Shown: in pieces, positions 21,944 through 34,500 of the stretch | How the letters are laid out: each line of letters begins with the position of its first letter | How positions within the stretch are numbered: position 1 is the stretch's first letter | Origin: Narthecium ossifragum | Lineage: Eukaryota > Streptophyta > Magnoliopsida > Dioscoreales > Nartheciaceae | DNA length: 64,000 nucleotides | Assembly (NCBI GenBank): GCA_963920575.1 | Contig: OY986975.1 | Coordinates: 14,507,863 to 14,571,862, forward strand | Reading direction: 5' to 3' | The notes under the pieces: generated by a model | What the model saw: the letters and a program-made list of their open reading frames with translations, nothing else | What the model was told of the DNA's origin: nothing | Database searches by the model: none | Translations under genes and position numbers: made by a program

Positions 21944-22882
21944 TGTGAGGATCCGTACCTCCAACCCGATCCGACCACGTTAGGTCGAGGGTCTGGTTTT
22001 GTGGTATGGCTCGGTTGGCCTTGGGATGCGATCGGTTGATCGCATCGCTGTTTTTGACCCAGGGGCATTTTGGTAAATTTGCTCCCTGGTAGTCGGTTTC
22101 ACACCCGTGTCACACTGCCTTTGATTGATGTATGTGATTGATTAGAACCTTAAGGGCGCTTCCGATCGGAAGATCGGAGCTCGATCGGGAGAGATCGAAT
22201 CGGACGGCTGTGATCGATTCCAGCTTTCTATTTAAGCACTTTCTTTTCTCTCTCTTCTCTTTCTTTTCTCTTCTCTCCTCTCTCTTTCCTCGTGGGCTGC
22301 CGGCTGGAGCTTTGGGCTGTGGCTTTTCGGCGTGGATCCGCGGCGATCAGAGTTGAGGATCTCGTAGATCGCCTGCTTGTTGCTACACGTAGGTGTTTCT
22401 ACCCAATTCCTATGAGTTGGTAACCCTAGGATCGCCTTTTTATGATTTGTGATTGTTGTGTGTATTAGAATGCTTTGATTTTCGGTATTCTTATTCCTTA
22501 GCATGTATAGAAGCTAGCTGTGGTCTCATTTCTGTATTCTTTCGGACGGATTCCGTATTTTTGTCGGTTTTTCAACGGGGTCGGACTCAGATCTGATATT
22601 TCACAATCTGAGTTTGGTTTTTATTACATGAATGAATTCTCCACCATCAAATAGACCTTCCTGCAAAGTTTGAATGGATTCCATCGCTGTTTGATAGATC
22701 AAATCCAAGAAATTCGGTTTTTCATCGGTATCGTCAGCTTTCAGGCCATTTGATTTAATTCGGAGGATTTGATCATCCAATGTTCGATTTTTTAGTGTCA
22801 TTAGACTCCCCACATCCAATTGCACATGCCTACCAAGTTTGATTTGATTTCGATACGTTTTGATAGGTTAAATCTAAGAAAT
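21944..22882 (+). mobile_element. Truncated LTR C (plus orientation)
   Basis: Starts TGTGAGGATCCG directly after GTTAC of the TRIM fragment. It is homologous, in reverse, to the solo LTR at 23318-36855: shared GATTGATGTATGTGATTGATTA, GATCGGGAGAGATCGAATCG and the AAATC(C/T)AAGAAATTGG block. A TTTAAGC TATA-like box is near 22231, followed by a C/T-rich tract. It ends at about 22882, where minus-strand gag sequence of element D begins. Confidence 0.65.
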
Positions 22883-23312
22883 TGGAGTAGCAGCATTCAT
22901 GAAATTTTGTATGGTCTCCACAAAAGGTCGTAAAGCCAGAGCGATATGATTGGCCATTTGTTGATTATTAGTGTGTAAAGCTTCATCGACCATCATATGT
23001 GTGATTCTAGCAGTTATGGTCTCGTAATCTTGACCATTTCTAATATACGACCCACCTCGTTCAGAACTATGATATATCGTTCGTTCTTGATATTCTAGTT
23101 GAGGTTGAACGATAGGTGGATGGACGATAGATGTCTGGTCGATGGTTACATGGACATTTTCCATACGATTTTCGACATCAAGAGAAGGAAGGGTCTAGAC
23201 TAGGTCTTGTTATGCCAAACAAACTGGCCTGTGGTGACTGCTCGATGGATGTGGGGCATTGCCGTGATCGGCGTTTCCATCACCACTATGAGTGGTATCT
23301 AGTCTGGTGTGG
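22883..23312 (-). pseudogene. Gag start of Tat-like element D (continues at 36861-36934)
   Basis: On the minus strand the gag frame opens near 36892 (MESGQIGPNGMVVT). It is split by solo LTR C' and continues from 23312 with HTRLDTTHSGDGNADHG, then MENVHVTIDQTSIVHPP, EYQERTIYHSSERGGSYIR, and ITARITHMMVDEALHTNNQQ. Two in-frame stops lie near 23210 and 23200. It ends at 22883, where LTR C is joined, so the rest of the element is absent. The layout after the primer site fits a Tat-like Gypsy Gag N-terminus. Confidence 0.6.
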
Positions 23313-24609
23313 GTAACTGTCACGCCCCGATCCAGAAAACCCATCCAGGTCGAGGCGTGAAAGTTTCTACTACTATTCACATCCAATCTGGCGTGATACA
23401 AAGTGGAAAATAGAGATAAATTGAACAATTTGACTTCCATGGATAAAACTGTAATTCAAAAAATTTCCGCAACTCAAGATCGGCAGAAACAAGATTCTAT
23501 TAAAATAAGACCAATTGTACTATTTAGACATCCGGTACAAATTCTTATCAAAACTGCTCCAAGAGGAAAGATTATACATTTCACCCAAAACTCCTCGAAG
23601 GATGTCTATATATATAAGCTATCAAAAGTATAAATGATCTCCCACAGCAACCTCAAGCACCTCTAGAAGTCGTCGCGCCGCCAAAGGATGATCCAGCTGG
23701 TTCTACTGAAGAAAAACTAGCGCCTGTACCTGCAAAATGCAGCCCAAGTAGGAGTGAGCGTCAAGCTCAGTAGGGTTCTACTCTACGGCACACTGAAGGG
23801 AGGAAAGCAACAACTGTGTTGTCTCTCCGCCTAAGTCTAAGGAATGCCAATGGTCCCATAACCCTATCGATGTCCCAAGGGCTCCTGTCATGAAACCTCT
23901 CTGCTGAACATGTTATTTGAAGGCCACGGAACAGTAACATGCAGGATCACCCTTATCCAAGCAGGATTCCCATGCCTTGGGGATCCACGTCGGGAACGCA
24001 TTGACATCCATCCTTAGTACTTGGCATTGGGGAAACAACATGACTTCTAAACCTCAAAAACAATATGATTGTAGCCAACTAAACCATATCCTCGATCACA
24101 TGAAGATTCCAATAGTACAATCACGTCCTAAACCTTGGTACCCAGCCACGGTCCTATGACTAGATCCGAGCTACCCGAAAGCCTTGGATCGACGATCAAC
24201 CCATCGCCCCGCTTAACCTGAAATGCCTCTAATGCATACAGTGCATGTGCCTATCTAAGCATCTAGCCTAGGTGTCACTATATGCCACAGCAACAATTAT
24301 GAGTTCAACAGTTATACAATAGCCCTCGGCACACGTTGACAATGGGCCAAGGTTCCATAATACAATGTAAGCTAGCACTCATAGCTAGCAAATGGCTAAG
24401 CAAGCAAGAAGCATTTAAGTTTACGATCCAACTATGTATTTAGATGCAAAATAAACTATAGATTCGCCAAAAAGGGTAAACCAGGATCGAATTCCCAAAA
24501 CCAATCAAAATATGTGGAAAACCCTGTGATAACAGTATGCATGCTTCCTAACATGAATGGGCATTTATCATGAATGAAAACCAATCAAAGGAAGCCAGAA
24601 AACACTGTT

Positions 24610-24965
24610 CAAGGGCTCATGGTTGATGCGACAGTCGACCGCGAGGCCACTGTCGATGCAGCGGTCGATCCGATGGTCGACCATGAGACCACTTTGGGAA
24701 AAACACAAAGGGGTCACGGTCGATCGGGACATCGACCTTGGGAAGTAAAAGAAGAGATAGAGTCTCACGGTCGATGCGACGGGCGATCCGACGATCGATC
24801 ATGAGGCCAGGTGGGAAAAAGGTAAGGAATCACGGTCGATCGGAACATTGACTCTGGGAAACCAAAAAAAAGACAGCGCCTCACGGTCGATGCGACGGTC
24901 GACCGTGAGGCCAGAATTAAACGTGCCAACACCTGACGGGTGATCCGATGGTCGACCGTCAAGCA
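24610..24965. repeat. TCACGGTCGA palindrome array in solo LTR C'
   Basis: About seven imperfect palindromic units occur. The best is at 24879-24910: arms CCTCACGGTCGA and TCGACCGTGAGG with an 8-base loop TGCGACGG, a perfect 12-bp stem. Other units carry substitutions, many consistent with C-to-T or G-to-A change at CpG. Two unit forms seem to alternate: TCACGGTCGATGCGACGG... and the shorter TCACGGTCGATCGG(G/A)ACAT. Function unknown. Confidence 0.75.
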
Positions 24966-25648
24966 TGATTAACAGTTCCTAAGAACAATACCAGAATTCC
25001 AATTTCTTGGATTTGATCTATCAAAGCTCATCAGAACTCGATGAAACTTTGCAGGCACGTGCAATTGATAGTGGGGAAACTTTTGGCACGAAGAAAACAA
25101 GATTTTGACGGTTAAAAAATAAACTTTGGTCTAAACGGGCAAAACTGACAAAATCGCCGATAAAACGAGAATCATCCGATAAAAATACGAAAACATCCGG
25201 TAGAGACACACTACGCAAGCCATTTCACTAACATATTAAGTTACACAGCATTCTATCATGCACAACTATATCAATAGCACAATAAACCTATCCTGGGTAA
25301 ACCCGACCACACGATCGGGTTAGAAACACCACTTGAGCAAGTAGGGCAGCTCCTCAACGTATCCCCAATGCTTGATGGCCAAGATCCGCTCCTCGAAGAC
25401 AGCGACCCGAAACCCTAGCACAGCCGGTAGAGGAGAGAGAGAGACAACGACAGGAGAAGAAGGAAAGAGAAAGGAAAGAGAGAGAAAGTCAGGGTAGTTA
25501 TAGAGATCAGGATCTGATCTCTGCCGTCTGATTCGATCTTTCCCGTCTGATTCGATCTTTCCCGATCAAGCTCTGATCTTCTGATCAGAGGCACCCTTAA
25601 GGTCCTAATCATTCACATACATCAATCTAAGGCAGTGTGTGCGCTACG

Positions 25649-27234
25649 TGATACGACTTGAAAAGTGTCGCGGCTTAACAAGTCTGACCAAAATTACAAA
25701 ATATTCCGGTGTTCTACTTTAACTACTAAGAACTAGTAGATAGTGGAGATTCCGAGTCGAGTCCACAGGGATTTAAGGGGTTGAAATCGAACACTTAGCA
25801 AATTTCCTACTAACGAGTTGAGAAAAGATCGCAAGTCGAAATTAAACTAAAATTATACTAGAAGATTGATGAATATGAGAGAAAGGACCAAAGGATTCTT
25901 AATCAGTAACTAAGGATCTACCAGGTTTTCCAAGGATCAGGGCATGCAAACACGATAAATGGCTTCCTAAAAGTTGATAAGTGAATGGCTAGTTCTCCTT
26001 ATCACTCGACAAGTTCTGTTTAGGATTCCTTGTCGGCAGAACAATTATCTAATTATCAGTGACTGAATGATTAGTTACGTTCACTGCTAATGAACCCTCT
26101 TATTCAGATGAATTCATCACAAATACTGGCATATATATGGATTAAGGTGTAATATCGAGATGACTTCGCATCTCGATGGCCGAAACTACAAAGGTAAGAT
26201 GCATGAAGGATTACGGATGGAACGTAGTGGGACTAGCACTACTATAGTGGGATTAGCACTATACAATCCCTAATCACGAATAAGATACCATCCGAGATAT
26301 CATGGGACTAGCATGATCCTCTTATGTGGATGAATCCAATCCACGCCCCAACATACACAAGCTCTAGAATCAAGTGCAAGCAAGAACGATTCAAACATCC
26401 AACGAGAAATCAACAACAAGATATAAAGAAAATAGAGATTAATCCATAAAACCAAACCATCGTGTATACAAACCCTAGATCTAAAAAATCCCTAATAAAA
26501 ACCCTAGTTACATCATAAGAATCCCATGGTTAGGGTTTTAGTTACTCATCTTTAGGGGCCGATCCATCGATGGAAGTTGATGAACTCCTCCCGCCCTGGA
26601 TCTCCTCCAAAGAATCGCCGAAGAAAAAGTGTAGAAAAGCTAAGAAAACTCCCTCCAAAAACGTCTGGAAAAGCCCCCGAAAATCCCTAAACAATGACTA
26701 CTTATAGCCCAAGAAACAACCTCCCACAGATTAGATCAGAGCCGTCTATCTTTGCCTCTGGCCGCGTCGGATCGATCCATCTTTTGGAGTCGGATCGATC
26801 TTACTCCTTAAGTTCTTGATGTTGCAAGCAACGCCCGAGCCGGATCGATCCAACTCTTGGAGTTCGATCGATCCTACGCCTTTACTTGCTGGTAACTCCC
26901 GTGCTGGATCGATCCAACTGTCTCATCCGATCGATCGAACCGTTCTTGTTGCGCTACATCCCGTGCTGGATCGATCTGTCTCCTGGACTTCGATCGATCC
27001 AGCCGTTGTTCATCGTCCCGTCGTTGGTTGAGTTGGATCGATCGAACCTGTTGAGGCCGATCGATCCAACTTGTGAAAATCGCTAGAATACACCTATTTT
27101 AGCTCCAAAGTTGATCTAACTCGTAGGAGGGTCTGTTATACCTGAAATGGAATAAAAGTAGTCAGTCCAGCATTGCTCGGGGCCCAACAAAGCCAAATTA
27201 CAAGGGTGTTTTGTGCACTTTTCAAGTCTTATCA
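25649..27234 (-). repeat. Element A 3' LTR
   Basis: 1,586 bp; ends TGATA/TATCA. In element sense, U3 begins at 27234 and holds the dyad array 27066-26770, followed by a TATA-like TATAAGTAG (26698-26706). Confidence 0.92.
26770..27066. promoter_or_regulatory. GATCGATC dyad array in element A 3' LTR
   Basis: Five units of paired GATCGATC octamers start at 26770/26793, 26843/26866, 26907/26929, 26969/26992 and 27036/27059 (offsets 23, 23, 22, 23, 23). Spacers such as CAACTCTTGGAGTTC are symmetric, so each unit is a ~31-bp dyad. In element sense the array ends about 63 bp upstream of the TATA-like box. Confidence 0.85.
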
Positions 27235-27762
27235 CACCCCCCAAAGCAAACAAAAATTAAAAGTAAAGCAGTCAATCTAACTAGCCACTTTCGTAGGTCT
27301 CACGATTGCACTTAGCATGTGCAACAAGCCTTTAAACCCCTGGGTGGCCCCAGTGGAGGAGTTATAGTCTCCTGAGGGTTTCCAGTGCTGATACCCACAA
27401 ACATCTATACATCCCCTTTAACATGCCATTAGAATTTCATTATAATACTCATTAATTCAAATGCACTAAACAGAATCACTATCAATGAGAATATTCTTCA
27501 ATCCATAGTCATATAAACATAAAGTAAATAAGGACCAATCAAAGCATAGTTCCAGCACTTCAACATATTTAATCATAATTCAAAAACAACTTTGACTCTC
27601 CAGTGTGTGTATTCGGTTCCACATGTGTCAGAGTATCCATTATATCCAAACATTCCACCAGTCAAGGCCACAATTCTAAGCAAGCACATATTTTCCACTT
27701 ATCACATAACAATCTCTGTCCTTTTTCTTTCATTTCTTTTTTTCCTTTTTCACAAGGATCTC

Positions 27763-28008
27763 CAACCGTTTTACGCGAACAACACACCTTGTTAGACACA
27801 TTGCCCAGTTACTAAGTATGAAGTCCCATTTATTTCTGTTAGGCCATTCAACCGTTTTACGCGAACAACACGCTGGTTAGGCACATTGCCCGGTTACTAA
27901 GTTGAAAGTCCTTTCTCTCAGTGTTAGGGTATCCAACCGTTTTATGCGAACAACACGCTGGTTAGGCACATTGCCCGGTTACTAAGTTGAACCCCTCCAC
28001 TTTGCACA
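27763..28008. repeat. Three ~85-bp tandem repeats in the element A 3' untranslated region
   Basis: CAACCGTTTTACGCGAACAACAC begins three units at 27763, 27849 and 27934, each continuing with ACATTGCCCGGTTACTAAGT-like sequence. Element B keeps the start of one such unit (near 18211) just before its deletion breakpoint. Confidence 0.85.
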
Positions 28009-28997
28009 CACATATACTTTTTGTGGACAGAAAACTGTATGTGTCCATGTATCTTCTGTGACATATCCTAAAATCATAGATCTATCCTAGTTTCATGCTC
28101 AGAATCTAACTTCAACTCATCCACATGTGAAAGTGCTCAAGTGCAATAGGATATGTCAAGTTATCCCTAAATCATGGTAAAAGTGTTAAAGTATAGAACT
28201 CATGTCATGCCTAGTTAAATTTACTGAATTTTATGTGGCATATGAATTTCTGAATAACTCATTGAATAATACTCTAAATGATGCATCTTCATCAATAACC
28301 ATCATAACTTCCTTCGTCTGACACGTTATAAGGGATGTATAAAATTCGGTTATCATAAGATAAATAAGTATGAATTCCCCCCCAACTTAAATGTAATTGT
28401 CCCCAATTACACTAAGTCATAAAAAGAAAGCCAAGAATATAAGGTAGAGATAACCTGAGATGCGTCATACGAAGAAGTAACCTTGATGATAAAAAAGACA
28501 ATAAAATCGTAGATCCAGGTTAGGTGTGAAAACCAAGAAATAGAGTGATGGCTCCCAGGTGTGCATGCGACTGCATAGATGCCCTGTAAAAATAAAGCAG
28601 GAACGCCCCGTGATGCATTAATGGAATATAAGGAATAAGCATAAATTTGGCGAAAAATTGGGCAGCATTCCCTCTATTTATTCAGGAAGCACAAGGGTTG
28701 TACAAACATTCATCACAAGACAGGAAAAAAAACTATCCTACGCGTCCCCCTGCAAGACACAACAATCAAGCACATTCATCCCCAAGCCCACAGCTACAGA
28801 CCAGCACAATCAGCTTCTCGTTGTCCCCGGATACACCCCCCCAAAGCCAAAAAAACTATCTATATAACATGCCAACCAAGTACAAAAATGAGTCCATCCA
28901 CCACACAAGTCAAATCAAAACTGGCCAGCACACGGCCATAGACGCAAGAAACCTAAAAGATATACAGGTAATCTAAGCAAGCGTCTATGCACGAGCC
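28009..28997. other. Non-coding 3' region of element A
   Basis: AT-rich sequence between the tandem repeats and the third ORF. It includes a GAATTCCCCCCCAACTTAAATG purine/pyrimidine tract near 28372. No convincing gene is seen. Confidence 0.5.
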
Positions 28998-29327
28998 TCA
29001 AGGCCGGGGTGGTGCCTCAGGGAAAGGTGGCGGGTGATAAGGTACGATAGCAAGCACATGCTCAGGAGGGTGAAGATCGTTGAGACGCGTACGAACGTAT
29101 GAGAGGTCCGCCCGGATGGCCGAGACGTCTGCCTGGAAGGCTGCATCTCTCGCGTCGACAGCGTCCAAGCGCTGGTGTAACCGTGCCAACTCACCGTGGA
29201 ACTCTCTGTACATCTCTCCCAGCGTAGGATGGTCGACTGGCCCGTACTCCGGTGCATGGTGTGATCGGCTGGGCCGCGGCTGACAGAGCAAAACACCCAC
29301 CCTCCGCATGTGGCCGAGGACCTTGCT

Positions 29328-30428
29328 CTAGGTGGCGGAACGAAACCGTGCCGCCAGAAGTGCATCCAGCGACACGGTCGGCTCCCCCGCTGGAACTCGC
29401 TCCTGGCGCTGTTGAACCGCGGAGATAAGCCGAGGATGTGGGCAGGCGGCATCGTCATAGCTCGGCCGCATATCCAGCACCGTCATCCGATAGAACTGAT
29501 CGATGTCCTCCAAGATCATCTGTGGGATACTCATCGCCCAGTCCCTGGCCAACAGCCACAGCATGCGGAGCCAATCGCCGGTCCGATACTGAGCACGCCC
29601 CATCTGGAAGATGTTCCGTCGCAGGACATCGTCGACCAGCCACATGTGCGGTGGCAGCTCGGCGCGAGAAAAGGTGTCGGTGGGATAACGGTTCGGACGA
29701 AGAAACATGTAAGCGTCGAACTCCTGGACGTAATACTCGTCAACCGTCGCTCGGTGGAGGTCGCGGCAGCGTTTCGGAATTGACAATGCATCGCAGATCG
29801 CCCGGAGATTCAAAGTTACCTCTACACCGTCGATCATGGAAGTGAACCCCCGGGACGCGTACCGGTGGGATGTATCCTTGTCGCGCGTGTCCCCAAAAGG
29901 AATAGGTTGCATGTTCTGATAAAATATGCACACCAACCGCGGATAGACAGTTGAGCTGGGCGTGCACACAGGTAGGAGACCCCGGCGCTCAAGGGTCGCA
30001 ATGGAGTCTTTGGCGTGCTCTACCGTGCGGAAAAACTCGACATCGAAGGTGTACTCAAGGTTGAGCTCGCGCTGCCAGCAAGGATGGAGGCCGTGGACAT
30101 CGGTCGGAGCAGTCAACGGGTGGGATTTCTTGCGCTTGGTAGGCCGCTGAACTTGTTGGGAGGAGGAAGTCACAGCCGATGCCTTCCGCTTGCCGGACGA
30201 CGGAGTGACTGCCGTCGAAGAAGATGGTGGAGCTCTCGAGGCTCGAATCGGCCGTAGCGGAGGTGGGGAAGAGGAAGAAGCCGGCGAAGAGGCGGATGTG
30301 GCTGGAGAAGTCCTCGTCAGAGCCGCAGTCAACGGCAGCCGCCGGGCAGGAGGGGTGGAAGAAGAAGCGGCGGCTGCTTTCCCTTTGCCGCCGACACCCT
30401 TCTTGGTGACATTCTTCGCGCGCACCAT
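29328..30428 (-). CDS. Third ORF of element A (Athila-type ORF3)
   Basis: A 366-residue frame starting MVRAKNVTKKGVGGKGK at 30428. The N-terminus is Ser/Pro/Ala-rich and basic, with a nuclear-signal-like PTKRKKSH. The body carries YQNMQPIPFGDTRDK, GFTSMIDGVEVTLNLRAICD, SIPKRCRDL and LPPHMWLVDDVLRRNIFQMG, features of the plant-specific domain in the third ORF of Athila-group elements (sometimes called env-like). A TAG at 29328-29330 ends it, but the same frame stays open to about 28998 with a heptad-like stretch (YREFHGELARLHQRLDAVDA). The ancestral protein was probably about 110 residues longer. Function is unknown. Confidence 0.75.
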   Translation of the reverse strand: MVRAKNVTKKGVGGKGKAAAASSSTPPARRLPLTAALTRTSPATSASSPASSSSPPPLRPIRASRAPPSSSTAVTPSSGKRKASAVTSSSQQVQRPTKRKKSHPLTAPTDVHGLHPCWQRELNLEYTFDVEFFRTVEHAKDSIATLERRGLLPVCTPSSTVYPRLVCIFYQNMQPIPFGDTRDKDTSHRYASRGFTSMIDGVEVTLNLRAICDALSIPKRCRDLHRATVDEYYVQEFDAYMFLRPNRYPTDTFSRAELPPHMWLVDDVLRRNIFQMGRAQYRTGDWLRMLWLLARDWAMSIPQMILEDIDQFYRMTVLDMRPSYDDAACPHPRLISAVQQRQERVPAGEPTVSLDALLAARFRSAT

Positions 30429-30706
30429 GGTAGGGATGAACACCAAGAACGGCGTCGGCGACGATCAACGGAGAGCAAGGAACCGCGGGTTGAGATGATG
30501 GGATGGGTTTGGAAGAAACGGCGAGACCGTGAGTGGAGAGGGAGGCCGGACGAAGGGAATGTGGAGCGGTGGAGGATGGTGGTGAGGAAGTCTTGCCAGA
30601 GGTGAGGACGAAGACCCGTCGGACGGAGGAACGAGGATCGGCGGAACAAAGAGGAAGAAAGGGGGATCGATCGAAGGGAATGAGCCCTAAGATCACTCGA
30701 ACTCTC

Positions 30707-30713
30707 CTTATAA
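30707..30713 (-). promoter_or_regulatory. TATA-like box upstream of ORF3
   Basis: On the minus strand TATAAGG lies about 20 bp downstream of the last internal dyad unit (30733) and ~280 bp upstream of the ORF3 ATG. This is consistent with an internal promoter. Confidence 0.4.
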
Positions 30714-30732
30714 CCCCAAACGTCGTGACTTC

Positions 30733-31190
30733 GATCGATCCGTCCCTTGGGGTTGGATCGATCGAACGCCACGTGGCAACATCGGGTGAGATCGGGTGAT
30801 TTAGTGAATAAATATGCCCGATCGATCGAACTTGTTGAGCAGGATCGATCCGACTCACCCAACTATACTCCTTGAGAAGGATGGATAGACGGATTGATCG
30901 GAAGGTATAGGGCCAAAAACACCACGCTCTGTCAAGAATAAATCAACAAGTCGGATCGATCCTGCTCCCAGGACTCGATCGATAGGACTACTATACGGAG
31001 TAAAAATTCGATGGAGTGATAGACGGATCGATCGGGTGAGGGAGTGGCAAAAACACCATGTTCTGTCTACGTAAAATATCCACCCCGGATCGATCGGTCT
31101 CACTGAGACGGATCGATCCAAGTAAGGTCCTACGAACATATATACAGGACGAAAAGAAGGATCGATCGGACTTGAACGGCTGGATCGATC
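30733..31190. promoter_or_regulatory. Internal GATCGATC dyad array upstream of ORF3
   Basis: Pairs of GATCGATC octamers are again exactly 23 bp apart: 30733/30756, 30820/30843, 30954/30977, 31088/31111, 31160/31183. Additional single or degenerate sites occur near 30892 and 31026. The array lies between the pol remnant (ending 31513) and ORF3 (starting 30428). Confidence 0.85.
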
Positions 31191-31512
31191 GGGCTCAACT
31201 AAACGTGGAAAATTACAAAATCACCCTGAAAAATACGCCTCCACTAGCCGCACAAAAATACGGACCTCTCCAGGCCACTAGAATTGAAACATAGACATCC
31301 CCAAGCTAACAATTAATATTATCAACCACGGGCAATGACGACAGTATTATTAGATAATCAGAATCAACTATGCAAATAAATAAAAATTACGCAAGCATGC
31401 AAAGAAAACGTGAAAGAAACCAAACTAAAGAAAAACACCAAAAAAGGATGGGTTGCCTCCCATCAAGCGCTTGGTTTAACGTCTAGAGCTCGACTCAATG
31501 ACAATGCAATTA

Positions 31513-34500
31513 CTAAGAAATTGGGTCATGAAACTGTTGTGTGGCTTCTAAAGTACGAGGATTTTCTACGTAAAGTTTTAACCGTTGGCCATTTACTTTA
31601 AACGTAGCATCAGCGTTAGGATGACGGAGCTCAACAGCCCCATGAGGGAAAACTTGAGTAATTTCGAATGGGCATGTCCATCTAGATTTCAATTTTACTG
31701 AAAAGTGTGGTAATCTAGCGTTAAGTCCCCACACCCTATCTCCCACATTAAAAGATCTCTGATCACTGAACCTCTCATGGTACTCTTTAGTCCTAGCCTT
31801 ATAACTAATAGCATTATCATAGGCTTCACTACGTATTTCCTCCAACTCATTGAAAGGCAACGTTTTCAACTCTAAAGATAAAGGTGGAACTAAAGAAGGT
31901 AGAGCTGGAAATGAGGACGTAGGGGGTACCGGCTCAATGGGAGGTTCTGTCCATGATATGCCGCACACATCAGTAAGTAAATCAAGATTGTCAAAATCGT
32001 TTAACACATCTTCATTCCCCGACTTGAAAACTGAGGAAAAATCATGTAAATCATTCTTGTCATCATTCTCAACCGGAAAAACAACATCCGTACTCATAAC
32101 ATCTTCATGCACATCGGAAAAATATTGTTCAAAAACATCATCCTCAACCACAATAGACATATCGCAACTATCCTCCAAACTCCCACATGGATTGTCATCA
32201 TTCAACAACAATGCAGGCAGTACATCATCCACACAACTATTCACTTCATCCTCCTCAACCAATGCATTAATCATAAAACAGTCATCTTCATACGCATGAC
32301 TCTTTGAGACATGAAAAATATTCAAACGTAATTCCATATTACCAAATGTGACAGTCATGAAACCATCCCTACAGTTAATACAAGCATTGGTTGTAGCCAA
32401 AAAGGGTCGGCCAAGGATTATAGGAACCGATTTTTTAGTTTGTACTCCGGGTTCCATGTCTAGCACCACAAAGTCAACCGGAAATACGCACCGATCAACC
32501 TTGACCAAAACATCTTCAAGGAATCCTTTTGGGGTCTTAATCGATCGATCAGCTAATTGTAAGGTCATGGCCGTAGGTTTCAATTCTCCTATACCAAACT
32601 TAGAATATAAGGAGTAAGGCATGAGGTTGACACTTGCACCCAAATCAAGTAGTGCTCCATCAATCGTGTGATTTCCTATAATGCATGAGATTGTGGGGGT
32701 GCCAGGATCCCTGAGCTTAGGAGGAAGATCACATCGAAGAATTGAGCTAACTTGCTCGGTAAGGAAAATCTTCTTAGACACATGCGACCTAGATTGTCTT
32801 TTATGTGTGCATAGGTCCTTGAGGAATTTGGCATAAGATGGAATGTGTTTGATGGCATCAAGCAGAGGAAGATTAATATGCACTTTTTTAAACACCTCCA
32901 TCATTTCATCTATTTTTGAATTTTTGAATGGGGTGGAGGTAGGATCTGCTAAAGCTTCAGGAAAAGGAACCTTCGGAATATATGTTGTGGGATTTGGTTC
33001 TTTTTCATTAGATGATGTCATGTTTGGTGATGCATGTGAATCTTCAATGGAATCATGGGGATTTGAATGTGGAGTGTCAGAGGACGAACTGGGCTCCTTT
33101 GATGCATGTGAATTATTGTCTAATGATGTTTGAGAACGAGATGCATGTAAATCTTGATTATCTGTGGTTCCTTCAGGTTGCTCAATATTGACAAAAGTTC
33201 TACCACTACGCAGGGTCGTCACAGCTTGTACATGTTCATGAGATGAGTCTACATGATGTTGACCCTTCGGATTAGGAACAGGTTGACTAGGTAATTGTCC
33301 ATCTTCTCTCCTAGACAATGCATTCGCCAACTGACCCATTTGAACTTCCATCTTAGCTAAAGATTGAGAATGAGAATGAAGTATTTGGTTGTTAGCTTCA
33401 AAAGAGTCCAAGACCTTCAAAAGTCGATCATCAATACCTGGACCTTGACTCGATTGTTGTGGAGGAATAGAAGATTGATTCTGAGGTCCTTGACTCTGGG
33501 GAGGCACATACGGTTGATGCCCCCAAGGTTGAGATGATTGATTTTGGAAAGGCAGATATGGAGGTCGAAATGACAAAGTTTGGCCTTGAGAGTTGGTAGA
33601 ATATGATGATTGGAATTTTGGAGGGTAATTCGTAGTTTGAGCACCTATGGATGGCCTAGAATTAAAAGAATTTGGTTGTTGGCTTGGTGTTCTCCACGAA
33701 AAATTTGGATGATCTCTTAAACCTGGGTTGTAAGAATTGGAATAAGGATCATAAGCTGGTTTAGATTGACCATAAACGGCATGAATGTGTTCCTGTACTA
33801 ATTCTGGATAATGACATGCTAATTAGCAATCAATAACATCATGACCAGGAGTAGAACACAAGAAGCAAAGCTCCCCGGAGGGTGGATGCATAGGAGAACT
33901 AGAAGAATCACCCTGATTTGTCATGTGGGTAAGAACTTGATCAAGTTTCCTACTTAACGCATCAACTTGTTAGGCAAGACGGGTGGACTCATTAACTTCA
34001 AGGACTCCTCTAGGATTGGATTGGGTGGAAGTCCCACGATTATTCCTAGAGGAGGTGGCGTGATGTTGAGAGTTTTCAGCAAGTCTCTCAAAAAGCCTCC
34101 AAGAATCGTCAAGGGGATTGGTAATGAAAACTCCCCCACATGCAGCATCTATAGTTAATTGATGTTTTTCCTTAAGACCCTTATAGAAATGCTCTACTAC
34201 GGCCCATTGAGGAAATTGGTGGTGGGGAGATTTCCTAAGGAGTTCCCTATAACGATCCCAAGCCTCATGAAATGCTTCATCGTCGGCTTGTCTAAAGGAA
34301 GAAATTTCATGACGAAGGTCACTGGTCTTGGTAATCGGGAAGAATTTCTCAAGAAATTGAGCTTGTACTTGAGGCCACGTAGTGATTGATCGAGGTTCTA
34401 GAAAGGTAAGCCAATGTTTAGCTTTTCCTTTTAGGGTAAACGGAAATAATTCAAGTCTCCAAGCATCTTCGGTAAAATTATTTACCCTGACTGTAAAACT

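Noticed and set aside
29310..29845. Plus-strand frames of 135-157 codons opposite ORF3 of element A
   Set aside because: GC-rich antisense shadows of the ORF3 coding strand.
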